Below, in pieces: positions 52,518 to 60,137 of a DNA stretch of 64,000 nucleotides (positions are counted from its first letter, which is position 1; the number at the start of each line of letters is the position of its first letter). A model generated the notes under the pieces. That model did no database searches. It was not told the origin of the DNA and saw only the letters and a list, made by a program, of their open reading frames with translations. Position numbers and translations under genes: made by a program. Source of the stretch: Actinoplanes regularis (GTDB lineage: Bacteria; Actinomycetota; Actinomycetes; Mycobacteriales; Micromonosporaceae); assembly GCF_900188005.1 (NCBI RefSeq), contig NZ_FZNR01000019.1:94623-158622 (forward strand). Direction: 5' to 3'.

Positions 52518-53522
52518 ATGGGGGAGCTGGTGACGACGTCCACGACGAGCGCGCGACCGAGCGCGGAGAAGGATTCGGGCCTCGGCTCGCTGGAAGTGCT
52601 GGCCGTCGTGCTTGTCCTTCTGGTGCTGGCCCGCGACCAGCTCGCCGGGCTGCTCTCCGGGCCGGCCCTGCAGACCTGGGCGACGGTGTTCGTGTCGGTG
52701 CTCGTGCAGGCCGTGCCGTTCCTGGTCTTCGGCGTCGTACTGTCCGCGGTCATCGCGGTCTTCGTGCCTCGCGGCTTCTGGGCGAAGGCGCTGCCCAGCC
52801 ACCCCGCGCTCGCCGTGCCGGCGGCCGGGGTCGCCGGGGTGATCCTGCCCGGCTGCGAGTGCGGGAGCGTCCCGATCGCCGGCTCGCTGATCCGGCGGGG
52901 CGTGACCCCGGCCGCCGCCCTCGCGTTCCTCCTCGCGGCCCCGGCGATCAACCCGATCGTCCTGACCGCCACCGTGATCGCCTTTCCCGGCCAGCCGCTG
53001 ATGGCGGTCGCCCGCGGGGTGGCGAGCCTGGTCGTCGCGGTCTCGATGGGCTGGCTGTGGCTGCGCCTCGGCAGGACCGAGTGGATCAGGCTGCCGCACC
53101 GGCCCGATCTCGACGACACGTCGAAGGCGCGGGCGTTCTGGGCCGCCTGCCGGCACGACATCATGCACGCGGGCGGCTTCCTGGTGCTGGGCGCCGCCGC
53201 CGCGGCGACCATCAACGTCGTCATCCCCGCGGCCTGGCTGCAGAGCCTCGCCGGCTACCCGGTGCTCTCCGTGATCGCGCTGGCGACGCTGGCGGTGCTG
53301 TTGTCGATCTGCAGCGAGGCGGACGCGTTCGTGGCCGCTTCGCTGTCCCAGTTCTCGCTGACGTCGCGTCTGGTGTTCCTGGTCGTCGGCCCGATGGTGG
53401 ACCTCAAGCTGATCTCGATGCAGGCCGGGGTCTTCGGCCGCCGTTTCGCGTGGCGTTTCGCCCCGGCCACCTTCGTCGCCGCGATCCTCATCGGCAGCGC
53501 GTTCGGGCTGGTGCTGCTGTGA
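52518..53522 (+). CDS. Predicted permease, DUF318/YraQ family
   Basis: 334 residues from ATG 52518 (GGGAGACG upstream). About eight membrane spans. The signature GCECGSVPIAGSLIRRGVTP lies after the third span, and its Cys pair is probably metal-related; a second conserved block is LLSICSEADAFVAASL. This family is found beside TIGR03943 proteins, exactly as here (44-bp gap), often in metal-responsive operons. Metal export or import is inferred, not shown. Confidence 0.85.
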   Translation: MGELVTTSTTSARPSAEKDSGLGSLEVLAVVLVLLVLARDQLAGLLSGPALQTWATVFVSVLVQAVPFLVFGVVLSAVIAVFVPRGFWAKALPSHPALAVPAAGVAGVILPGCECGSVPIAGSLIRRGVTPAAALAFLLAAPAINPIVLTATVIAFPGQPLMAVARGVASLVVAVSMGWLWLRLGRTEWIRLPHRPDLDDTSKARAFWAACRHDIMHAGGFLVLGAAAAATINVVIPAAWLQSLAGYPVLSVIALATLAVLLSICSEADAFVAASLSQFSLTSRLVFLVVGPMVDLKLISMQAGVFGRRFAWRFAPATFVAAILIGSAFGLVLL

Positions 53523-53565
53523 GCCGCGCTGTGGCCGGCCGGCTCGGTCGAGAGGGGATGCTGCT

Positions 53566-54306
53566 GTGAGCCGGATGGCCCAGGCGGTGATCATGCTGTT
53601 GTTCGGTGGCGCGGTCATCAAGGCGACCGTCACCGACGTCTTCCTCCGCTATGTCAAGGAAGGGCTGCGGCCGTTCCTCCTCCTCGCCGGGATCCTGCTG
53701 GTCGCGGCCGCATTGATGACCATCTGGTACGACCTGCGCGCCGCCCGGCGAGGCACACCCGAACCCGGCGGCGACCATGGTCACGGCCACGACGACGGCC
53801 ACGGGCACGGGCATCACGAGCCGCGTGTCGGCTGGCTGCTCCTGCTGCCGGTGCTGGGACTGCTGCTGATCTCGCCACCCGCACTCGGCTCGTTCGCCGC
53901 GGGTCAGACGGGAAGCGTCGGGCTCTCCGCCGCCTCCGACTATCCGCCGCTGCCGGAGGGGGATCCGGTCGAGGTGACCCTGCTGGACTACGCCTCGCGG
54001 GCGATCTTCGACGGCGGGCGCAGCCTGACCGGCCGCGACGTGAAGCTGACCGGTTTCATCACGCCCGGCCCGGACGGCAAGCCGATGCTCGCCCGGATCG
54101 TGCTGGCCTGCTGCGCCGCTGACGGCCGGCCGATCAAAATCGGGCTGACCGGGGTCCCGATCGACACGCCGCCGGACTCCTGGGTGGAGGTGGTCGGCGT
54201 CTACAGCAACCAGGTCGGGACGGATCCGGTGAACCAGGCACAGGTCGCCTACTTCGAGATCAGGTCCTGGCAGGAGATCGACCAGCCGAAGCAGCCATAC
54301 GACTGA
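53566..54306 (+). CDS. TIGR03943-family permease subunit with His-rich loop
   Basis: 246 residues from GTG 53566. Two N-terminal membrane spans are followed by a His/Asp/Gly loop GDHGHGHDDGHGHGHHE (about 64-80), another span, and a cytoplasmic or external beta-rich region (KLTGFITPGPDGKPMLAR, the TIGR03943 core) with a CC pair in LACCAADG. The loop would bind Zn, Ni or Cu. Works with the permease just upstream. Confidence 0.85.
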   Translation: MSRMAQAVIMLLFGGAVIKATVTDVFLRYVKEGLRPFLLLAGILLVAAALMTIWYDLRAARRGTPEPGGDHGHGHDDGHGHGHHEPRVGWLLLLPVLGLLLISPPALGSFAAGQTGSVGLSAASDYPPLPEGDPVEVTLLDYASRAIFDGGRSLTGRDVKLTGFITPGPDGKPMLARIVLACCAADGRPIKIGLTGVPIDTPPDSWVEVVGVYSNQVGTDPVNQAQVAYFEIRSWQEIDQPKQPYD

Positions 54307-54329
54307 GCAGCGGGTTCATCGCCGTGCGG

Positions 54330-55403
54330 TCAGACGGTACGCAGGTCCAGGCTGTTGCGGACGAAGGACGACTGGTCGCCGGTCGACCACCACAGGACGC
54401 CGTCACGGTAGGAGATGTTGTTCGCGTCCGGGCTGATCAGAACCGTACGCCGATTGCTGAGGTCGTAGATCAGCAGCTGCTGGTTGCCGGTGAGCTCGGA
54501 CTGCTTGGTGATCCGGGCCAGCACCTGGAAGCGGTCCAGCACCGCCACGTCGGTGATCACCGTGCCCACGTCGCCCTCGATCACCTTGCGGCGGGCGGAG
54601 CCGTCCGGGTGGGCCAGCTCGATGCGGGAGTAGCCGTCCTCGTTGATCGAGACCAGCTGGCACCAGGCCGGGCTGCACGCGGTCACCGTCCGGCGCGCCG
54701 CCGGCACCGGGACGCTCTGCCCCGTCGCCAGGTTGCGCAGCGTCGTGGCGCCCCGGCCGGAGGTCTGCCCGTCGATCGCCCACGGCCAGGCCGACAGACC
54801 CCAGGAGCCCTTCTCCCGCCGCACCGTGACCGTCCCGCCGGCCAGGGCCACCGAGCGGAACTCGGTCTGATCACCGCTGCCGCTCGCCGCCCAGTGCACC
54901 TTTCCGTCCGCGATGACCAGGTCGTTCTGCGAGTCGTAGAACCGCATGGCGCCGACGTCGGCGGTGATCATCCGGGCCGGGCGCGATCCGTTCAGACCGG
55001 CGCTCCACAGCTGCTGCCGGCCCCGGAGACTCTCCACCCAGACGAGCGTGTCCCCGGAGGCGGTCAGCCCGGCGAACGGCGCCCGGTGCTCGGCCGCGAC
55101 CTTCCGTAGCTCCCGGAGCCCGCCGTCGCCGTCGCGGATCACCAGGCGCAGGGTCTTGCCGTCCGGGCTCTGCGCCGTCCCGATCGACGTGCGCGCGTCC
55201 AGGAACAGCCCGGGGGAGTACTCACCGCCGTCCGGCAGTTTCGACGGGACGCTGCCACGCTGCGCGTTCGGCCAGGCCGTGGTGAGCGCGAGCGGTTGCG
55301 GCTCCCCGGACTGCGCGGGTGCTCCGAAGAGCAGCGCGGAGCCGGCGGCGAGCGCGACACCGAGCCCGAGCACCGTACGCGCGAAGTGGGCCCGTCCAGA
55401 CAT
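54330..55403 (-). CDS. Secreted beta-propeller-like protein of unknown function
   Basis: 357 residues from ATG 55403 (GTG 55406 possible), with a signal-like hydrophobic stretch VLGLGVALAAGSALLFGAPAQ. Repeated TolB/WD-like strand patterns (DTLVWVESLRGRQQLWSAG, DNDLVIADGKVHWAASG, DGYSRIELAHPDGS, YRDGVLWWSTGDQ) suggest a six-bladed propeller. The start overlaps the stop of a 64-residue gene by 1 bp. No family name recognised; it converges on the TIGR03943 gene. Confidence 0.7.
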   Translation of the reverse strand: MSGRAHFARTVLGLGVALAAGSALLFGAPAQSGEPQPLALTTAWPNAQRGSVPSKLPDGGEYSPGLFLDARTSIGTAQSPDGKTLRLVIRDGDGGLRELRKVAAEHRAPFAGLTASGDTLVWVESLRGRQQLWSAGLNGSRPARMITADVGAMRFYDSQNDLVIADGKVHWAASGSGDQTEFRSVALAGGTVTVRREKGSWGLSAWPWAIDGQTSGRGATTLRNLATGQSVPVPAARRTVTACSPAWCQLVSINEDGYSRIELAHPDGSARRKVIEGDVGTVITDVAVLDRFQVLARITKQSELTGNQQLLIYDLSNRRTVLISPDANNISYRDGVLWWSTGDQSSFVRNSLDLRTV

Positions 55404-55597
55404 CACGCGATGTTAGCGCGGGGCCCTTCCAGTGCGTGCTGGACGTCGAGGCCCTCGATCGACTCGTCCTGTCTGTCCGTTTCCGCCGCTGCTTCCGGCT
55501 CAGGCTCCAGGTACTGCACGCCGCGCGGCGGCAGCACGACCGGGGCGAGCCGGACACCGGGCTCGGCCTGCGGAAATGACGAACTCATGAACGACAT
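55403..55597 (-). CDS. Small protein coupled to the propeller gene
   Basis: 64 residues from ATG 55597. Proline-rich centre (VVLPPRGVQYLEPEPEA) and an acidic C-terminus. The stop overlaps the next start (TGATG), so the downstream gene, which lacks its own ribosome site, depends on it. Not recognised. Confidence 0.55.
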   Translation of the reverse strand: MSFMSSSFPQAEPGVRLAPVVLPPRGVQYLEPEPEAAAETDRQDESIEGLDVQHALEGPRANIA

Positions 55598-55650
55598 GCC
55601 GCCATCATCGGCACCACGGTCCGGCGCTGAAGAACCCGCCGGGCGGAAAC

Positions 55651-55694
55651 GCGAACGGCCCCCTGTCGTACCCATTCGTGGAGGGGCCGTTCGC
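55651..55694 (-). terminator. Terminator of the antitoxin-like gene
   Basis: Perfect 12-bp stem (GCGAACGGCCCC and complement) with a 20-nt loop, ending 8 bp from the stop codon. Confidence 0.75.
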
Positions 55695-55702
55695 GGTGAA
55701 TC

Positions 55703-55882
55703 TCACTGCCGGGTGTCGCCGTCTCCGGTGCGGCGCTGGGCCTCGTCCACACCCTTGCCGATCTGCTCCGAGTACTTGTTGCCGGTGCGATCGTCGATCT
55801 GCTCGCCGGCCTGTTCGAGGCCCTGATCGACCTGCTCATCGTGGTTGTCGGCGAAAGCCTTGATCTTGTCCAGGAAGCCCAT
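55703..55882 (-). CDS. MT0933-like small antitoxin-family protein
   Basis: 59 residues from ATG 55882, right after AAGGAGATGAC. The whole sequence fits the MT0933/Rv0909-type antitoxin pattern: MGFLDKIKAFADNHDEQVD, then DDRTGNKYSEQIGKGVDEAQ. In mycobacteria the family is paired with a toxin gene (SRPBCC type); no toxin gene is adjacent here, and such orphan members are common in actinobacteria, so it may have another role. Confidence 0.75.
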   Translation of the reverse strand: MGFLDKIKAFADNHDEQVDQGLEQAGEQIDDRTGNKYSEQIGKGVDEAQRRTGDGDTRQ

Positions 55883-56055
55883 GTCATCTCCTTCGACGGC
55901 TACCTCCCTGATGCCCGCCGACTCGATGGGAAAACGACCGGAATGCCGTCCTGCCGGAAATTCACCGGTACGTGTTTGGTGGCCGTCCTGAGTGGCAACA
56001 GTCAATGGAACCCCGCTGGGTGTGAGTGGCGGAGATCCCCGCGCCCGGACGTGAA

Positions 56056-56094
56056 ACGACGGCCCCTGTCCGGTTCGGACGGGGCCGCCGTCGT
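56056..56094 (-). terminator. Terminator-like hairpin downstream of MarR gene
   Basis: ACGACGGCCCC pairs imperfectly with GGGGCCGCCGTCGT, with an inner GTCCG/CGGAC. It follows the MarR stop by about 30 bp. Confidence 0.6.
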
Positions 56095-56125
56095 GTCACC
56101 CGCTGTCACCACACGCCGTCAGCGC

Positions 56126-56593
56126 TCAGCAGCCGCAGCCCTCGCCGCTCATCAGCCCGGGCAGGTGCAGGGCGGTGACCGCGCTCGTCAGGTCGGCCAG
56201 CCGCTGTTGATCCTCGGCGCAGAGGTGGCCGGCGATGTCCGGCAGGCGGGCGGCGACCTCCGCGTACATCGCGTCAGCGATCTTCTTCCCGGCCGGCGTC
56301 GCGGCGAGGGTGATCACCCGGCGGTCCTGGGCCGAGGTCTCCCGCTGGACCAGGCCGCGCCGCTCGGTGCGGTCGACGAGCTGGCTGAGCGCGGGTTTGG
56401 CCATGCCGAGCCGGGCGGCGAGGTCGGCCATCCGGTGCGGCTGGTCCCGGACCGTGCACATCAGCTGGGCCTGCGCGGGGGTCAGGCAGTGGTCGGCGCA
56501 GATCTGCGCGTAGCGCCGCTGGATGAGCAGAGACAAACCCAGCAGTACGTCACCGAATTCCGGTTTCTGCGTCACGATCCCCGTTCCCCTCAT
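56126..56593 (-). CDS. MarR-family transcriptional regulator
   Basis: About 155 residues from ATG 56593; GTG 56575 with GGGGATC upstream is the alternative. Winged-helix motif MADLAARLGMAKPALSQLVDRTERRGLVQRE followed by DRRVITLAATPAGKK. It carries a C-terminal GEGCGC and several cysteines in the dimer part, so redox sensing is possible. Divergent from an old-yellow-enzyme gene with two palindromic operators between. Confidence 0.92.
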   Translation of the reverse strand: MRGTGIVTQKPEFGDVLLGLSLLIQRRYAQICADHCLTPAQAQLMCTVRDQPHRMADLAARLGMAKPALSQLVDRTERRGLVQRETSAQDRRVITLAATPAGKKIADAMYAEVAARLPDIAGHLCAEDQQRLADLTSAVTALHLPGLMSGEGCGC

Positions 56594-56616
56594 CACATCA
56601 GCCTAGCGTTGTGGAG

Positions 56617-56654
56617 GTTCATGCCATGAACTAATTTCTGTTCACGGCATGAAC
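56617..56654. promoter_or_regulatory. Two MarR operators, GTTCATGCCATGAAC and a degenerate copy
   Basis: The first (56617-56631) is a perfect 7-1-7 palindrome; the second (56640-56654, GTTCACGGCATGAAC) keeps the ends. Centres are 23 bp apart. They cover the divergent MarR/OYE promoters. Confidence 0.85.
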
Positions 56655-56683
56655 AAACTCGCCCGGAACCGAAGGACGAAACC

Positions 56684-57748
56684 ATGGCAACCGCATTCGA
56701 CGGGTACGACCTCGGCGGCACCAAGCTGGCCAACCGCATCGCGATGGCGCCGATGACGCGCAGCCGCGCCCACGGTCCCGGACTGAGCCCCACCAGCCTG
56801 ATGGCCACCTACTACGCCCAGCGGGCCGGGGCCGGCCTGATCATCACCGAGGGCGTCCAGCCGTCCGTGGCCGGTCAGGGCTACACCGACACCCCGGGCC
56901 TGCACTCCGACGAGCAGATCGCCGCCTGGCGTGAGGTGACCGACGCGGTCCACGCCGAGGGCGGCGTGATCTTCGCCCAGCTGATGCACGCCGGCCGGAT
57001 CAGCCACCCGGACACGCTGCCCGGCGACCTGGTCCCCGTCGGTCCGTCCGCGGTGCGGCCGGCCGGTCAGATCTTCACCCCCGGCGGCCTGCGGGACTTC
57101 GAGACCCCGAAGGAGCTGACCGAGGACGAGATCGCGGCGACCATCGCGGACTTCGCGACCGCGGCCCGCAACGCGATCTCGGCCGGCTTCGACGGCGTCG
57201 AGATCCACGGCGCGAACGGCTACCTGGTCCAGCAGTTCCTCTCCGCCAACGCCAACCGGCGCACCGACGGCTGGGGCGGCTCGATCGAGGACCGCGTCCG
57301 CTTCGGCGTGCAGGTCGCGACGGCCGTCGCCGACGCCATCGGCGCGGACCGGGTCGGCTTCCGGATCTCCCCGGCCAACACGTACAACGACATCGCCGAG
57401 GAGGACGTCGAGGAGCTCTACACGGCGCTGGTCGCCGGGCTGGCCCCGCTCAACCTGGTCTACCTGCACCTGATGGAGACCTCGGACCGTGAGCTGACCC
57501 GCCGCCTGCGTGACCGGTGGCCGACCGCTTTCCTGCTCAACCCGCTGACCCACCCCGAGCCGACCGGCCCGGAGTCGCTCGCCCTGATCGAGGACGGCAC
57601 CGCCGACGTGATCACGTTCGGGGCGCTGTTCCTGGCCAACCCGGACCTGCCGGCGCGGCTGGCGGCGGGTGGCCCGTTCAACACCCCGGACCTCGCCAAG
57701 GCCTTCGGCGGTGACCACCAGGGCTACACCGACTACCCGACCCTGTAA
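56684..57748 (+). CDS. Old yellow enzyme family ene-reductase
   Basis: 354 residues with FMN barrel motifs: IAMAPMTRSRA near the N-terminus, the substrate-anion pair in EIHGANGYLVQQF (His and Asn three residues apart, then Tyr), NRRTDGWGGSIEDR and a C-terminal FGALFLANPDLP. NemA/YqjM-like enzymes reduce alkenes activated by carbonyl or nitro groups with NAD(P)H. It is controlled with the divergent MarR gene, fitting detoxification of electrophiles. Confidence 0.95.
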   Translation: MATAFDGYDLGGTKLANRIAMAPMTRSRAHGPGLSPTSLMATYYAQRAGAGLIITEGVQPSVAGQGYTDTPGLHSDEQIAAWREVTDAVHAEGGVIFAQLMHAGRISHPDTLPGDLVPVGPSAVRPAGQIFTPGGLRDFETPKELTEDEIAATIADFATAARNAISAGFDGVEIHGANGYLVQQFLSANANRRTDGWGGSIEDRVRFGVQVATAVADAIGADRVGFRISPANTYNDIAEEDVEELYTALVAGLAPLNLVYLHLMETSDRELTRRLRDRWPTAFLLNPLTHPEPTGPESLALIEDGTADVITFGALFLANPDLPARLAAGGPFNTPDLAKAFGGDHQGYTDYPTL

Positions 57749-57775
57749 GCGACCGCCCGGGCAGACCGGGGTGAC

Positions 57776-57822
57776 ACCACCACCAGGCCCAGCCGCTCGA
57801 ACCGGCTGGGCTCGGTGGTGGT
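57776..57822. terminator. Large terminator hairpin
   Basis: Arms of 20 bp (57776-57795 and 57803-57822), complementary at 18 positions with a 7-nt loop, downstream of the OYE gene and before the convergent SARP gene. A copy of GGCTGGGCTCGGTGGTGGTT recurs shortly after (near 57868), so one arm is duplicated. The remaining gap has nothing else visible. Confidence 0.8.
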
Positions 57823-57916
57823 TGCCGGGCGCGGGATGGGGCTGTGGGGTCCAGCTGGTTGAGTTGGCTGGGCTCGGTGGTGGTTCCGAGCGCCGGTGAA
57901 TCAGGCGGTCACGGCA

Positions 57917-58648
57917 TCAGATCGGGCTGTGCGGGAAGAGCTGGTGTCCAGCCCAGGGGTCGACGGGCTCGGGATAGGCGGGGTCCGGCGCGATGGGCTC
58001 GGCCGGGACGGGCTCCGCGGCGGCCGTCTGGGCGGGAATGGGCCTTGCGGTGGCTTGCGGGGCGGGGACGGGCCTTGCGGTGGCTCGCGGGGCGGGGACG
58101 GGCGTCGCTGTGCCCGTTTGGGTGGGCGTTGCCAGCAGGTTCGAGGCGGTGGCGCGTTCCTCGTTGAGCCGGGCGCGCGCGGATTCGAACACCGGCCCGG
58201 TCAGTCCGGCCAGTGGTTCGTCCTGCCAGAGGCCGAGCGCCTGGCGTACCTCGTCGGTCGCCCCGTTGAGATCGCCGGTCCGGTGCGCGTCGCGCGCCCG
58301 GGCCAGCGCGGCGCGGAAGACCTCCGCGTCCACGGCGCTGTCGCCGGCCCGGAGCAGGTAACCGCCGGGAGTCAGCGTGAGCAACGACGTCCGGTCCGGG
58401 TCGAGGGCCCGGCGCAGCGCGCCCACACACCGCTGCACCACGTCGACCGCGTTCTCCGGCGGGTCACCGCTCCAGAGCGCGTCGATGATCCGTTCCATCG
58501 GCACCGGCTCGCCGGCGTGCAGGAGCAGGAGGGCGAGGAGCCCTTGCTGCTTGGGTGGACCGAGATCGACCGGTTTGGCATCCCGGTAGGCGCGGAGCGG
58601 GCCGAGGATCTCGAACCGCGGTGCGACGGCGGAATTGCCGTCGGTCAT
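57917..58648 (-). CDS. Short SARP/AfsR-type regulator with Pro/Ala tail
   Basis: 243 residues. An OmpR-type winged helix (about 12-95, FEILGPLRAYRDAKPVDLG and VDVVQRCVGALRRAL) and about 70 residues of the BTAD helical domain are present, then the protein changes to a low-complexity tail with PAPRATARPVPAPQATARP-like repeats (DNA repeat unit about 36 bp, 58000-58110). Usual SARPs continue through a full BTAD of about 150 residues. The C-terminus may therefore be truncated and extended by repeat DNA, or be a natural short form. Target genes unknown. Confidence 0.75.
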   Translation of the reverse strand: MTDGNSAVAPRFEILGPLRAYRDAKPVDLGPPKQQGLLALLLLHAGEPVPMERIIDALWSGDPPENAVDVVQRCVGALRRALDPDRTSLLTLTPGGYLLRAGDSAVDAEVFRAALARARDAHRTGDLNGATDEVRQALGLWQDEPLAGLTGPVFESARARLNEERATASNLLATPTQTGTATPVPAPRATARPVPAPQATARPIPAQTAAAEPVPAEPIAPDPAYPEPVDPWAGHQLFPHSPI

Positions 58649-58787
58649 CCCAAATCCCCCATTCAGCAGCGGTTTCCCGACCGTGACGATGCGGCGGCCG
58701 GCAGCCGCAGCATAACGGCGCCGCGGCCGCCGAAGCTCGGCCGGCGACCTCCGGGTGACCGAAAACCCTCTGGCGGGGTCTCGCTTC

Positions 58788-59936
58788 TCAGTCGCCCTTG
58801 ACGTTGACCAGCTGGCGCAGGGTGTGGCGGATCGAGACCAGGTCGGCGGCGTCCCGCATGACGACGTCGATCGGCTTGTAGGCCTGCGGGATCTCGTCCA
58901 GGAACGCGTCCGTGTCGCGGTACTCGATGCCCTTCATCGCCTCGCGCAGCTGCGCGCGGGTGAAGGTCTTGCGAGCCTTCGTGCGGGAGTACGCCCGGCC
59001 GGCGCCGTGCGGGGACGAGTTCAGCGCCATCGCGTTGCCCTTGCCGACCACGACGTACGAGGCGTCGCCCATCGACCCGGGAATCAGGCCCGGCACCCCC
59101 TTCTCCGCGTTGATCGCGCCCTTGCGGGACAGCCACACCCGCTTGCCGAAGTGGGTCTCCTGCTCGGTGTAGTTGTGGTGGCACTGCACACGTTCGACCT
59201 CCTTCACCGGCCCGCCGGCGAACTCGGCGAAGCAGGCGACCACGCGGTCCATCATCTCGTCGCGGTTGGCCAGCGCGAAGTCCTGGGCCCAGCGCAGCTC
59301 CCGCAGGTAGGCCGCGAACTCGTCGGTGCCCTCGTCCAGGTAGGCCAGGTCGGGGTCGGGCAGGTCGATCCGCCGCTGCGCCATCAGATTCCGGGCCACC
59401 TGGATGTGGTGGCTGGCGATCTTGTTGCCGACGCCGCGGGAGCCGGAGTGCAGGAACAGCCAGACCCGGCTCTTCTCGTCACGGCACACCTCGATGAAGT
59501 GGTTGCCGCTGCCGAGCGAACCGAGCTGCAGCTGCCAGTTCTTCGCGTACCGGCCCGGATCGAAGGAGGTGGCCAGCTTCTCCACGCGGTGCCGCGCCGA
59601 CTCGGTCAGGCGGGTGTTGTAGCCGCCGGCCGACAGGGGGATGGCCTGCTCGATCGAGGTCCGCAGCGCCGTCAGGTTCGGCGGCAGGTCCTCGACGCGG
59701 TACTGGGTGCGAACGGCGGCCATGCCACAGCCGATGTCGACACCGACCGCGGCCGGGATCAGCGCCCCGAGCGTCGGGATGACCGAGCCGACGGTGGCGC
59801 CCTTGCCCAGGTGGGCGTCCGGCATCAGGGCGATGTGCGGGTGGATGAACGGCAGCCGGGACGCCTTCTCGGCCTGCTGGAGGGTTTCGTCCTCGATGAG
59901 GCTTGCCCAGTTGATCAGGCGTTCGTTGATCTGCAT
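58788..59936 (-). CDS. rtcB: RtcB RNA ligase family protein
   Basis: 382 residues, the short RtcB form. Metal site residues: PDAHLGKG (39-46), VGVDIGCGM with Asp67 and Cys70, GSGNHFIEV, LHSGSRGVG, HHNYTEQE; the guanylylated His lies in SSPHGAGRAYSR. RtcB joins RNA 2',3'-cyclic phosphate ends to 5'-OH using GTP and Mn2+. There is no rtcA, Ro60 or sigma54 regulator gene nearby; the gene stands between the SARP gene and an interspersed inverted repeat. The start has only a weak ribosome site. Confidence 0.92.
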   Translation of the reverse strand: MQINERLINWASLIEDETLQQAEKASRLPFIHPHIALMPDAHLGKGATVGSVIPTLGALIPAAVGVDIGCGMAAVRTQYRVEDLPPNLTALRTSIEQAIPLSAGGYNTRLTESARHRVEKLATSFDPGRYAKNWQLQLGSLGSGNHFIEVCRDEKSRVWLFLHSGSRGVGNKIASHHIQVARNLMAQRRIDLPDPDLAYLDEGTDEFAAYLRELRWAQDFALANRDEMMDRVVACFAEFAGGPVKEVERVQCHHNYTEQETHFGKRVWLSRKGAINAEKGVPGLIPGSMGDASYVVVGKGNAMALNSSPHGAGRAYSRTKARKTFTRAQLREAMKGIEYRDTDAFLDEIPQAYKPIDVVMRDAADLVSIRHTLRQLVNVKGD

Positions 59937-60002
59937 TTCCGAGATCGTGCCACGCTGCGATGGCTTGGCGCTGCGGATTTTCCCGCCTCACTCACAAGAT
60001 CC

Positions 60003-60119
60003 ACCTTAGAGCGACCGGCAAGAGACCTTCAAGATCCATGTTCCCGGTACGGCCCACGGGACCCCATCGGCCGTACCGGGAAAGGGGTTTTTGAACCTAT
60101 TGCCGGTCGCTCTCAGGGG
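60003..60119. repeat. 117-bp inverted-repeat element
   Basis: Left arm ACCTTAGAGCGACCGGCAA and right arm TTGCCGGTCGCTCTCAGGGG are nearly complementary; the centre contains GTTCCCGGTACGGCCCACGGG and its partner CCGTACCGGGAA, so a long hairpin forms. The element fills the gap between the rtcB start and the repeat-domain membrane gene (59937-60137). A partial copy lies at 30164-30233. Confidence 0.85.
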
Positions 60120-60137
60120 AGGGCAATTGTGGAGGGG

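Noticed and set aside
50563..52533. Plus-strand open frame of about 650 codons opposite the GH87-like gene
   Set aside because: Same shadow effect; composition is Arg/Gly/Val-rich without recognisable motifs.
55703..55882. Complete toxin-antitoxin module
   Set aside because: Only an antitoxin-family protein is visible; neighbours do not look like a toxin.
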